This document shows positions 5,725 through 13,222 of a stretch of 15,842 nucleotides of DNA, piece after piece (the first letter of the stretch is position 1; every line of letters begins with the position of its first letter). Where the stretch lies: positions 1 through 15,842 of the forward strand of contig MERE01000167.1 of assembly GCA_001771975.1 (NCBI GenBank). The letters run 5' to 3'. Source of the stretch: Betaproteobacteria bacterium RIFCSPLOWO2_02_FULL_68_150 (GTDB taxonomy: Bacteria; Pseudomonadota; Gammaproteobacteria; Burkholderiales; SG8-39). A model generated the notes under the pieces. The model had not been told where the DNA came from, made no database searches, and worked only from the letters and a program-made list of their open reading frames with translations. The position numbers were made by a program, and so were the translations under genes.

Positions 5725-7719
5725 TCATCGCACGAACAGCAGCAGCAGCAACAGGGTGACGAAGCTGTACGTCAGGTAGACCGAGATGCGCCCGCGCTGC
5801 AGCACCGTGACCAGCGACGTGACGCGGTCGACCGCGCGCGCGATCGGCAGATAGAGCCAGTGCCACAAGCGGTCATCGTGCACTTCGCGGAAAAACGGGC
5901 GCGCGTCCGAGGGTGCGGGCACTTGCTGCTCGATGCGGAAGAAGGGCTCGAATACCTGGCGCACCGGCTGGCCGAAGCCTTCCGCGGTGTCCTGCATGCG
6001 TGCGTCCAGATGCGGGAAGCCACAGTCCCATGGGCCGGTGCGCCGCATGCGGCCGTGATAGCGCAGGCGCACCGCCAGCCAGGCAATGCCGACCAGCGCC
6101 GCGATGCCTGCAAAGAACACGAGCGGGCTGTAGCTCGCGCGCTCGGGCTGGATCGGCGCCAGAAACAGCCACCCTTCGGCGAGGCTCGCCATGCCGAAAC
6201 CGGTGAGCGCGCGCGTCACCGGGTCGAGCAGCCCGATCACGGCCGCCGGCACGAGCCCCAGCACGATGCAGGCCGCGGCGAGCCATGCCAGACCGACCCG
6301 CTCCCAGGCGCCCGCGTCGCGCGCCTCGGCAAGCTTGGGCTCGCGCGGCTGGCCGAGAAACACCACGCCGTAGAACTTGACCATGACGTATCCGGAAAGC
6401 GCCGCGGTGAGCGCGACGACCGCGGCCGCAACCGGCACCAGCATGTTGAGGTAGGAGTGCGGCAGGCCGGGCGTGAACAGAAACGCCTGCAGCAGCAGCC
6501 ATTCGGAGGCGAAGCCATTGAGCGGCGGCAGGCCGGCGATCGCGATGGTGCCGATCAGCGCGCACCAGGCTACCCACGGCATGCGGTGCATCAGCCCGCC
6601 CAGCTTGCCCAGACTGCGCTCGTGCGTGGCGTGCAGCACCGAGCCGGTGCAAAGAAACAGCAGGCTCTTGAAGCAGGCGTGGTTGAGGCAGTGGTAAAGC
6701 GTTGCGGTGAGCGCGAGCGCGGCGAGCGTGCCCATGTGGAAGCTGCGGAAGATGAGGGTCAGGCCGAAGCCGGCGAAGATCAGGCCGATATTCTCGATCG
6801 ACGAATAGGCGAGCAAGCGCTTCATGTCGGTCTGCACCGCGGCGAAAACGATGCCGCCCAGCGCAGAAAGCAACCCGGTGGCGAGCGCGATCACGCCCCA
6901 CCACCAGTACACCGTGCCGATCAGGTCGAGAGTCACGCGCAGCACCCCGTAGACCGCGGTCTTGAGCATCACCGCGCTCATCAGCGCGGAGACCGGCGAC
7001 GGCGCCGCCGGATGCGCCTCGGGCAGCCAGACGTGCAACGGCACCAGGCCCGCCTTGGCGCCGAACCCCGCGAGCGCGAGCAGGAACGCCGCGCTCGCCC
7101 AGCCCACCGGCCGCTCCACGCCGCGCATGCCGGCGAAGGAATAATCGCCGCTGCCGCCCTGCAGCGCGCCGAAGCACAGCAGGATCGCGATCGCGCCGAC
7201 ATGCGCGATCAGCAGGTAGAGGTAGCCGGCGCGCCGGATTTCGGCGTGGCGGTGGTCGCTGGTGACGAGGAAAAACGACGCCAGCGCCATCGTTTCCCAG
7301 GCCACCATGAAGAAATAGGCGTCATCGGCGATCAGCACCAGCGCCATGCTGGCGAGGAAGATGTGGTAGTAGAGGCATTGCAACCCTGGCGGCGTGCCTT
7401 CGCCGCGGCGGATGTAGCCCGAAGCGAACACCGAAATTCCGGCCGCAACCCCGCCCAGCAGCAGCAGGAAGAAAGCCGACAGCGCGTCGATGCGTGCGCG
7501 AAACGGCAGGTCCGGCAGCCCCAGCGGCAGCACGCGCGCCGTGGGCGACTGAAACAAGCCGTGCAGCGCGGAGGCGGCGAGCGCGAGTCCCAGCACGGCG
7601 CCGAGGGGAAACAGCAGGCGCCGGATCAGCCCCAGGTTGCGCGGCGCCACGAGGCCCGCCAGGCCGACGGCGAGCCAGAGGGTTGCGATGGCAAGCGTTA
7701 GGTCGAGCGTACCGCTCAT
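5725..7719 (-). CDS. hyfB: HyfB-like antiporter-type membrane subunit of the Ehr complex
   Basis: This encodes a 664-residue NuoL/Mrp-type membrane protein of the HyfB/HycC family. Conserved ion-path residues are visible: Glu142 in FMVAWETMALASFF, Lys222 and His229 in GAKAGLVPLHVWLPEAHP, and Lys253 in SAVMLKTAVYG, plus NHACFKSLLFL in the later half. The C-terminal part carries the GPWDCGFP motif and the FEPFF segment typical of HyfB-like proteins, and ends with a final membrane helix (about 642-663). It is the first gene of the complex. Its ATG (7717-7719) overlaps the metG stop in an ATGA arrangement, so the complex seems translationally coupled to metG and has no separate promoter space. 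Role: proton or sodium translocation. Confidence 0.9.
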   Translation of the reverse strand: MSGTLDLTLAIATLWLAVGLAGLVAPRNLGLIRRLLFPLGAVLGLALAASALHGLFQSPTARVLPLGLPDLPFRARIDALSAFFLLLLGGVAAGISVFASGYIRRGEGTPPGLQCLYYHIFLASMALVLIADDAYFFMVAWETMALASFFLVTSDHRHAEIRRAGYLYLLIAHVGAIAILLCFGALQGGSGDYSFAGMRGVERPVGWASAAFLLALAGFGAKAGLVPLHVWLPEAHPAAPSPVSALMSAVMLKTAVYGVLRVTLDLIGTVYWWWGVIALATGLLSALGGIVFAAVQTDMKRLLAYSSIENIGLIFAGFGLTLIFRSFHMGTLAALALTATLYHCLNHACFKSLLFLCTGSVLHATHERSLGKLGGLMHRMPWVAWCALIGTIAIAGLPPLNGFASEWLLLQAFLFTPGLPHSYLNMLVPVAAAVVALTAALSGYVMVKFYGVVFLGQPREPKLAEARDAGAWERVGLAWLAAACIVLGLVPAAVIGLLDPVTRALTGFGMASLAEGWLFLAPIQPERASYSPLVFFAGIAALVGIAWLAVRLRYHGRMRRTGPWDCGFPHLDARMQDTAEGFGQPVRQVFEPFFRIEQQVPAPSDARPFFREVHDDRLWHWLYLPIARAVDRVTSLVTVLQRGRISVYLTYSFVTLLLLLLFVR

Positions 7720-9815
7720 TTCACCCGCATGCCGGGCTGCGCGCCGCTATCCGGCGAGACGAGAAAGATCCCGGGTCCGTCGTCGCCCGAGGCGGCGAGA
7801 ATCATCCCTTCGGAGACGCCGAAGCGCATCTTGCGCGGCGCGAGATTCGTTACCATCACGGTGAGCCGTCCCCTGAGGGCTTCGGGCGCGTAGGCCGCCT
7901 TGATCCCGGCGAACACGGTGCGCGTCCCGCTGCCGATGTCGAGCGTCAGCCTGACGAGCTTGTCCGCGCCGGCGACGGCCTCGGCCTCGACGATGCGCGC
8001 GACGCGCAGGTCGAGCCTGGCGAAATCATCGATCGTGATCGCAGCGCTCACGGCCTGCTCCCTGGCGGCGTGCTGCTGGTGCTCGGCGTGCGTCTGCGGC
8101 GAGCGCGCCGCGGGCGCCGCTGCCGTCGGCGCGGGCGGCTCGAACAGCGCGTCGAGCTGCTTTTCGTCGACGCGCGCCATGAGATGCCGAAACGCATCGA
8201 TTTGGTGTCCTTCCGGAAGAAGCTTCTCGGCGTCAATCCACGTCAGCGGCGTTACTCGCAAGAATTTCTCCACCGCGTTTGCGAGATCGGGCAATACCGG
8301 TTTGAGGTAGACGGTAAGCAACCTGAATGCATTGATTGCGACAGAGCACACGACGTGCAGCCGCTCGGCATCTTCCGGTCGCTTCGCCAAATCCCATGGC
8401 TTCTTTTCATCAACATAGTGGTTGACTGCGTCGGCGAGCAGCATCACCTCGCGCAATGCTTTGCCAAATTCACGCGAGTCGTATAGAGCAGCGATTGCGG
8501 AAGCTCTTGTGTGCAGTTCGTACATCAATGAATCCGGTCTAAGTCCGCAACCGATTTCAAAAGTACCTGCCAATGAATGCAGTTTTCCGCCGAAATGCCT
8601 TTGCAAGAATGGAGCGCACCGGCTCGCGATGTTGACGTACTTGCCCACCAGGTCGCTGTTCACGCGCGCCAGGAAATCGTCCGGATTGAAGTCCAGGTCC
8701 TCGACATTGGCGTTCAACTTGGCCGCGATGTAGTAGCGCAGCCATTCCGGATTCATGCCGATCTCGAGGTAGCGCAGCGGGCTGACGCCGGTGCCGCGGC
8801 TCTTCGACATCTTTTCGCCCGAGACGCCGATGAAGCCGTGCACGTAGACGTGGTCCGGCACCTTGTACGGCGCGCCGGCGAAATTGAGCATCGCCGGCCA
8901 GAACAGCGTATGGAAATAGATGATGTCCTTGCCGATGAAGTGGATCTGCTCGCTTTCGTTCAGGGTCTTCTCGAAATCCAGATTCCTTTTCGCGCAGTAG
9001 TTCTTCAGGCTCGCCAGGTAGCCGATCGGCGCATCGACCCAGCAGTAGAGGTACTTGCCCGGCGCGTCCGGAATCGGGATGCCGAAGTACGGCGCATCGC
9101 GCGAGATGTCCCAGTCGCCGAGCGCCTTGTCGCCTTCGCCCTCGAGCCATTCCCTGGCCTTGTTGAGCACCTGCGGCTGCAGGCGGCCGGGGTGCTCGAG
9201 CCAGCCTTTGAGGAATTGCCGGCAGCGGGGGTCCGACAGCTTGAAGAAGAAGTGCTCCGACGACTTGAGCACCGGCTTCGCGCCGGAGAGCGTGGAATAG
9301 GGATTGCGCAGCTCGGTGGGCGAGTAGACCGAGCTGCAGTTCTCGCAGGCATCGCCGTACTGGTCCTTGGCGCCGCATTTCGGGCACTCGCCCTTGATGT
9401 AGCGATCGGCGAGGAACATCCCCTTCAGCGGATCGTAGAACTGCTCGATCGCCTTCGAGTAGACGAGCCCCGCCGCCTTGAGCTTGCGATAGATGTCCTG
9501 CGACAGCGCGGTGTTCTCGGGCGAGTGCGTCGAGTGCCAGTTGTCGAAGCCGATATGAAAGCCCTGCAGATGGCTCGGGCGCTCCGCGGCGAAGCGCGCC
9601 ACGAGCTGTTCCGCCGTCACGCCCTCGGCCTCGGCCTTGAGCATGATCGGCGCGCCGTGTGCATCATCGGCGCAGACGAAATGCACCTCGTGGCCGCACA
9701 GGCGCTGGAAGCGCACCCAGATGTCGGCCTGGATGTACTCCATGATGTGGCCGATGTGGAAGGAGCCGTTGGCGTACGGCAGCGCTGTGGTGACGAAAAG
9801 CCTGCGGCGGGACAT
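7716..9815 (-). CDS. metG: Methionyl-tRNA synthetase
   Basis: This encodes a 699-residue cytoplasmic enzyme that charges tRNA-Met. It has the class I signatures HIGH (20-23) and KMSKS (335-339), a zinc knuckle with four cysteines (144, 147, 157, 160) and, after an Ala/Pro-rich linker (~560-590), a C-terminal EMAPII-like tRNA-binding domain (594-699). This is the long, dimeric type of the family. The start MSRRRLFVTTALPYANG is chosen by homology; the frame is open 27 codons further upstream, but that part has no family match and would run into the promoter. The stretch for residues ~400-545 is about 53% G+C, far below its neighbours. The gene is divergent from mrp, and its stop overlaps the hyfB-like start by 4 bp, making it the apparent head of the seven-gene transcription unit. 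Confidence 0.97.
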   Translation of the reverse strand: MSRRRLFVTTALPYANGSFHIGHIMEYIQADIWVRFQRLCGHEVHFVCADDAHGAPIMLKAEAEGVTAEQLVARFAAERPSHLQGFHIGFDNWHSTHSPENTALSQDIYRKLKAAGLVYSKAIEQFYDPLKGMFLADRYIKGECPKCGAKDQYGDACENCSSVYSPTELRNPYSTLSGAKPVLKSSEHFFFKLSDPRCRQFLKGWLEHPGRLQPQVLNKAREWLEGEGDKALGDWDISRDAPYFGIPIPDAPGKYLYCWVDAPIGYLASLKNYCAKRNLDFEKTLNESEQIHFIGKDIIYFHTLFWPAMLNFAGAPYKVPDHVYVHGFIGVSGEKMSKSRGTGVSPLRYLEIGMNPEWLRYYIAAKLNANVEDLDFNPDDFLARVNSDLVGKYVNIASRCAPFLQRHFGGKLHSLAGTFEIGCGLRPDSLMYELHTRASAIAALYDSREFGKALREVMLLADAVNHYVDEKKPWDLAKRPEDAERLHVVCSVAINAFRLLTVYLKPVLPDLANAVEKFLRVTPLTWIDAEKLLPEGHQIDAFRHLMARVDEKQLDALFEPPAPTAAAPAARSPQTHAEHQQHAAREQAVSAAITIDDFARLDLRVARIVEAEAVAGADKLVRLTLDIGSGTRTVFAGIKAAYAPEALRGRLTVMVTNLAPRKMRFGVSEGMILAASGDDGPGIFLVSPDSGAQPGMRVK

Positions 9816-9841
9816 CGGCGGAGAGGAAGCGGAGATCAACG

Positions 9842-9850
9842 ATTCTAGCA
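9842..9850 (-). promoter_or_regulatory. Probable sigma-70 promoter (extended -10) of the metG-hyf operon
   Basis: On the minus strand the segment reads TGCTAGAAT, an extended -10 element (TG, one base, then TAGAAT, 5/6 to consensus). No convincing -35 hexamer lies 16-18 bp upstream, which an extended -10 can tolerate. The predicted start near 9835 gives a leader of about 20 nt before the metG ATG. No Shine-Dalgarno is visible there because the leader is pyrimidine-rich on the coding strand. No other promoter-sized gap exists before position 542, so this may drive the whole unit. Confidence 0.45.
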
Positions 9851-9891
9851 AAGGCAGTAGGGTCTCCGTCGCTGGCGGGCGCACTTTTCGG

Positions 9892-9897
9892 TACACT
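9892..9897 (+). promoter_or_regulatory. Possible -10 element of mrp
   Basis: TACACT matches the -10 consensus at four of six positions and lies about 28 bp before the mrp ATG. No good -35 hexamer is seen at the right distance. It is listed because the 110-bp divergent metG-mrp gap must hold an mrp promoter and this is the best candidate I can see. Confidence 0.25.
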
Positions 9898-9925
9898 TAG
9901 CCGCTTTTTCACCCGCACGGATCTC

Positions 9926-11011
9926 ATGCCCATCAGCGAAGCAGACGCCCGGTCGGCGCTCTCGAAGCTCGTCGACCCGAACACCGGCAAGGACTTTGTC
10001 ACCACGCGCTCGGTCAAGAAGCTGAGCGTCTCCGGCGACGCAGTGACGCTCGAGATCGAGCTCGGCTATCCGGGCAAGAGCCAGTTCGAGCCGATCCGCC
10101 TGCAGGCGATCGAGGCACTCAAGGCTGCGGGCGCCTCCGGCGCCGCCGTCACGGTGCGCTCGCGCGTCGTATCGCACGCCGTGCAGCGCGGCGTGAAACT
10201 TATTCCTGCAATCAAGAATATTATCGCCATCGCGTCGGGCAAGGGCGGCGTGGGCAAGTCCACGACGGCCGCCAATCTCGCGCTCGCGCTCGCCGCCGAG
10301 GGCGCATCGGTCGGCGTGCTCGATGCGGACATCTATGGCCCGTCGCAGCCGACGATGCTCGGCATCACCGGCCGGCCCGAGTCGAAGGACGGCAAGTCGA
10401 TCGAGCCGATGGAGGGGCACGGCCTGCAGGCGATTTCGATCGGCTTCATGATCGACGTCGACACGCCCATGGTCTGGCGCGGCCCGATGGTGACGCAGGC
10501 GCTCGAGCAACTGCTCAAGGACACGCGCTGGCGCGAGCTCGACTACCTGGTGGTCGATCTGCCGCCCGGCACGGGCGACATCCAGCTCACGCTGGCGCAA
10601 AAGGTTCCGGTCACCGGCGCGGTGATCGTCACCACGCCGCAGGACATCGCGCTCATCGACGCGCGCAAGGGGCTGAAGATGTTCGAGAAGGTCGGCATCC
10701 CGATCCTCGGCGTGGTCGAGAACATGGCGCTGCATACCTGCCCGCAATGCGGCTTCGAAAGCCACATCTTCGGCGAAGGCGGCGCGGCGCGCATGTGCCA
10801 GGACTACGGCACCGAGCTGCTCGGGCAGCTGCCTCTCGACGGCGCGATCCGCGAGCAGGCGGATTCCGGCAAGCCCACGGTGGTCGCGGATCCCGACGGG
10901 CGCGTGGCGCAGATCTACAAGCGCATCGCGCGCCGCTGCGCGGTGCGCATCGCCGAGTCGCAGAAGGACATGACCGCGAAATTCCCGAACATCGTGGTGC
11001 AGAACACGTGA
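9926..11011 (+). CDS. apbC: Mrp/ApbC-type iron-sulfur cluster carrier P-loop ATPase
   Basis: This encodes a 361-residue protein. Residues 1-~95 form a MIP18/DUF59-like N-terminal domain (ALSKLVDPNTGKDFV). The rest is a MinD/Mrp-type ATPase with the deviant Walker A motif GKGGVGKST (105-113), DADIYGPSQPT (133-143) and the Walker B region LVVDLPPGTGD (208-218). The CPQC motif (272-275) supplies the cysteines that bridge an Fe-S cluster in the dimer. Known family role: delivery or assembly of [4Fe-4S] clusters in the cytoplasm. Being divergent from metG is a common betaproteobacterial arrangement. Functionally it could help mature the N2-type cluster of the neighbouring complex, but that is only inference. 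Its TGA overlaps the GTG start of the dcd remnant. Confidence 0.95.
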   Translation: MPISEADARSALSKLVDPNTGKDFVTTRSVKKLSVSGDAVTLEIELGYPGKSQFEPIRLQAIEALKAAGASGAAVTVRSRVVSHAVQRGVKLIPAIKNIIAIASGKGGVGKSTTAANLALALAAEGASVGVLDADIYGPSQPTMLGITGRPESKDGKSIEPMEGHGLQAISIGFMIDVDTPMVWRGPMVTQALEQLLKDTRWRELDYLVVDLPPGTGDIQLTLAQKVPVTGAVIVTTPQDIALIDARKGLKMFEKVGIPILGVVENMALHTCPQCGFESHIFGEGGAARMCQDYGTELLGQLPLDGAIREQADSGKPTVVADPDGRVAQIYKRIARRCAVRIAESQKDMTAKFPNIVVQNT

Positions 11012-11081
11012 CCATCAAGTCGGACCGCTGGATCCGCCAAATGGCGGCGGAGCACGGCAGGGCGTGACGCTGCCGCGGATC
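11008..11081 (+). pseudogene. dcd: Remnant of dcd (dCTP deaminase) with a large internal deletion
   Basis: A GTG overlapping the mrp stop (GTGA) opens the frame VTIKSDRWIRQMAAEHG, the characteristic N-terminus of bacterial dCTP deaminase, which often follows mrp in betaproteobacteria. After 17 residues the frame runs into a TGA (11065-11067). In another frame, 11055-11081 reads RQGVTLPRI, matching the usual Dcd C-terminus (GxxGVTLPR/K). Start and end of the gene are thus joined with a frame change, and about 160 codons, including the catalytic core, are missing. No functional deaminase can be made. The frame of the C-terminal scrap continues past the expected stop (ATC TGG), so the original stop is also lost. 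This could be a real deletion or, less likely, an assembly collapse. Confidence 0.75.
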
Positions 11082-11123
11082 TGGCGTCTAGCAAGCAGGG
11101 CCGGCTCTTTTTGCAGTTCCATG

Positions 11124-11158
11124 ATCTCGGGTTTTCGGGGTTCCCGAAAACCCGAGAT
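11124..11158. repeat. 35-bp palindrome (16-bp perfect arms, 3-nt loop) between dcd remnant and folA
   Basis: The left arm 11124-11139 (ATCTCGGGTTTTCGGG) is the exact reverse complement of 11143-11158, with GTT between them. It lies between convergent genes (dcd remnant and folA), so it could end transcription from both sides, but neither side has the U-run expected of an intrinsic terminator. It could also be a REP-like dispersed repeat. The remaining intergenic bases, 11082-11123 and 11159-11191, show no gene. Confidence 0.7.
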
Positions 11159-11191
11159 TGAGGGAACCCGCAAGAGGCGCCGCCCGGAGAT

Positions 11192-11725
11192 CTACGCCCT
11201 CACATACCTCACGAAATCGAACCGCGTGCCGTCGGCCGCGACCTGCGCCTGGCGATCGGTTTCCTGCCACTGGCGGCGGTCGAACTCGGGAAAGCGGGTA
11301 TCCCCGGCGTAGTCGCGCTGGATCTCGGTGAGCAGCAGCGCGTCGGCCAGCGGCAACGCCGCGCGGTAAAGCTCGCTGCCTCCGATCACGAACGCGATCG
11401 CCTGATCCGCGCACAAGGCGAGCGCGGCTGGCAGCGATGGCGCCACACTCGCGCCCGGCGCCGAGTATCCCGCCTGCCGCGTGACGACGATATTGCGGCG
11501 CCCGGGCAAAGGCCTGCCGATCGAATCCCAGGTCTTGCGGCCCATGATCACGGCGTGACCCTGCGTCATGCGCCGGAAGTGCCGCAGGTCTTCGGGCAAC
11601 TGCCACGGCAGCCCGTGCCCGGCGCCGATCACGCCGTTGGCGGCGACGGCGGCGATCAGGTAGAGGCTCGGCCGGCCTGCGGCGACAGGGCGCGCCGGCG
11701 GGAATAGAATTTGTTTCGTATCCAT
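11192..11725 (-). CDS. folA: Dihydrofolate reductase
   Basis: This encodes a 177-residue protein that reduces dihydrofolate to tetrahydrofolate with NADPH. It shows the family core: LIAAVAANGVIG (23-34), LPWQLPEDLRHFRRMT (39-54) with the catalytic acid Asp46, the NADPH-binding segment VIMGRKTWDSIGRPLPGR (59-76), and VIGGSELY (113-120). It is about 20 residues longer at the N-terminus than the usual ~160-residue enzyme. No ATG, GTG or TTG lies closer to the LIAAVA strand, so the ATG at 11725 is the only sensible start. It is divergent from glrK with just 30 bp between starts. thyA, its frequent partner, is not adjacent. No Shine-Dalgarno is evident in the short predicted leader. Confidence 0.95.
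   Translation of the reverse strand: MDTKQILFPPARPVAAGRPSLYLIAAVAANGVIGAGHGLPWQLPEDLRHFRRMTQGHAVIMGRKTWDSIGRPLPGRRNIVVTRQAGYSAPGASVAPSLPAALALCADQAIAFVIGGSELYRAALPLADALLLTEIQRDYAGDTRFPEFDRRQWQETDRQAQVAADGTRFDFVRYVRA
11682..11710 (+). promoter_or_regulatory. Possible sigma-70 promoter of the glrK-qseG-glrR operon
   Basis: GCGACA (11682-11687, 4/6 to -35) and TAGAAT (11705-11710, 5/6 to -10) are separated by exactly 17 bp. The start would fall near 11717, about 39 nt before the glrK ATG. The element lies in the first codons of folA on the opposite strand, so the two promoters would face each other and overlap. Confidence 0.4.
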
Positions 11726-11743
11726 CGTGCGCTGACGGGGCAG

Positions 11744-11749
11744 ATTATA
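11744..11749 (-). promoter_or_regulatory. -10 element of folA promoter
   Basis: A perfect TATAAT on the minus strand lies 18 bp upstream of the folA ATG, predicting a start near 11737 and a leader of about 12 nt. The -35 region would lie inside the glrK start codon region and has only a poor match. Confidence 0.45.
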
Positions 11750-11755
11750 GGCACC

Positions 11756-13222
11756 ATGAGTTTCACCATGCAGCCGATCGCTTACCCGCGTTCGTTTCTC
11801 GCGCTGCTCATGACCGCGTTCCTGCTGGTCGCGCTGCCGCTTGCGGCGGCGCTCGCCTACGCCGCGTGGAGCATGGAGCGGCTGGCCAATCAAAGCCGCC
11901 AGGGCGTGTCCAACGCGACGCAGGCCGTGCGCGTCAGCCGCTCGCTCGCCGCCCGCGCCAGCGCCATCGAGCGCGTTGCGCGACAGCTCGCGGTGCAACC
12001 GGAAGCCGGGCTGCTTGCCGACCTGGCGCGCGCGCGCGCGAGCCTGGTGGAGGCAGTCGACGAACTGGCGCGTCTGCCGCTCGAGACGGAGCCGCGCGCG
12101 CTGCTCGATCGGATCGTCGCCGATCAGAATGCGCTGTACGAACTGCTCACCGAAAGCGATGCCCCCGTGCTCGACGCCGGCGTGGTTGCGGCCAGGGCGG
12201 AGAAGTTCGTCGGCGCCACCTACGAGATGGTGGTGAGCTGCCAGCAGGTCGCGGATCGCGTGATCGCGCAGTTGAGCGCGGATGCCGACGCGGCGCAGCG
12301 CCAGATGATCGTGCTGGTGCTGATAACGGCTGCAGGCGCACTCGCGCTGGCGATCGGCCTGACACGCCTGGTCGCGCGACCGATCCAGCAGTTGGACGTG
12401 GCGATCCGCAGGCTGGGCAACGCCGAGTTCCACGAGCCGATCCGCGTGCATGGTCCGGAGGACCTGCGCACGCTCGGCGAGCGGCTCGACTGGCTGCGAC
12501 GGCGCTGGCTGGAACTCGAGGCGCAGAAGAATCGCTTCATGCGGCATGTGTCGCACGAGCTGAAGACCCCGCTCACGGCGCTGCGCGAGGGCGCCGAGCT
12601 GCTGCACGACCAGACTGCGGGCCCGCTGGTGCCCTCGCAGCGCCAGGTCGTGTCGATCATGCGCGACAACAGCGCCAAGCTGCAGCGCCTGATCGAGGAA
12701 CTGCTCGATTACCAGCGCGTCCTGCACGCCGCGGCGGTGCTGGAGACCCAGCCGGTGGCGCTCGACGCGCTGTTGCGGGAAGTGGCGCATTCGCACGGGC
12801 TGTCCGCGGCGGCGAAAGGCTTGCAGTTCGCGCTCGAGCTGCCGCCGCTGCAGCTGGAGGCCGACCGGGAAAAACTGCGCTCGGTGTTCGACAATCTGGT
12901 CGGCAACGCGGTCAAGTTCACGCCGCAAGGCGGGCGGGTCACACTGCGCCTGCAGGATCTCGGAAACGATGTCCTGGTCGAGGTTGTCGATACCGGGCCC
13001 GGCGTACCGCCGGAGGAACGCGAAACCATTTTCGATACTTTCTTCCGCGGGCGCGTACGCGGCAGCGCACGCGTCGAAAGCAGCGGCCTGGGGCTTGCCA
13101 TCGCGCGCGAGTTCACCGAGGCGCATCGCGGTCGCATCGACTTGGTGGCCGGCGGACCGGGCGGCCATTTCCGCGTCCGTTTGCCCAAGCGCGCCGCAAG
13201 CCTGCAGGCCGAGGCCGCATGA
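11756..13222 (+). CDS. glrK: GlrK/QseE-type sensor histidine kinase
   Basis: This encodes a 488-residue inner-membrane kinase. TM1 (about 14-37) and TM2 (183-205) flank a ~145-residue, mostly helical periplasmic domain, followed by a HAMP linker (206-255). The HisKA box FMRHVSHELKTPLTALREGAELL contains the phospho-acceptor His267. The ATPase domain has an N box (DNLVGNAVKFTP, 379-390), G1 (VDTGPGVPPEE, 411-421) and G2 (SSGLGLAIAREF, 442-453). The gene order kinase-lipoprotein-sigma-54 activator matches enteric glrK(qseE)-qseG-glrR(qseF), which senses envelope stress or adrenergic signals. Start 11756 is preferred over an upstream TTG because it lies beyond the predicted transcript start. The stop overlaps the next ATG in an ATGA arrangement. 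Confidence 0.88.
   Translation: MSFTMQPIAYPRSFLALLMTAFLLVALPLAAALAYAAWSMERLANQSRQGVSNATQAVRVSRSLAARASAIERVARQLAVQPEAGLLADLARARASLVEAVDELARLPLETEPRALLDRIVADQNALYELLTESDAPVLDAGVVAARAEKFVGATYEMVVSCQQVADRVIAQLSADADAAQRQMIVLVLITAAGALALAIGLTRLVARPIQQLDVAIRRLGNAEFHEPIRVHGPEDLRTLGERLDWLRRRWLELEAQKNRFMRHVSHELKTPLTALREGAELLHDQTAGPLVPSQRQVVSIMRDNSAKLQRLIEELLDYQRVLHAAAVLETQPVALDALLREVAHSHGLSAAAKGLQFALELPPLQLEADREKLRSVFDNLVGNAVKFTPQGGRVTLRLQDLGNDVLVEVVDTGPGVPPEERETIFDTFFRGRVRGSARVESSGLGLAIAREFTEAHRGRIDLVAGGPGGHFRVRLPKRAASLQAEAA

Noticed and set aside
5644..7701. Long + strand open frame (685 codons) opposite hyfB
   Set aside because: Its translation is rich in R, H, Q, E and A without any family pattern, typical of the antisense frame of a GC-rich membrane protein gene; the - strand frame is clearly the real gene.
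12651..12668. TGTC-N10-GACA match inside glrK
   Set aside because: It falls in the HisKA coding region (VVSIMRDNS) with no -24/-12 element or short partner site next to it; probably chance.
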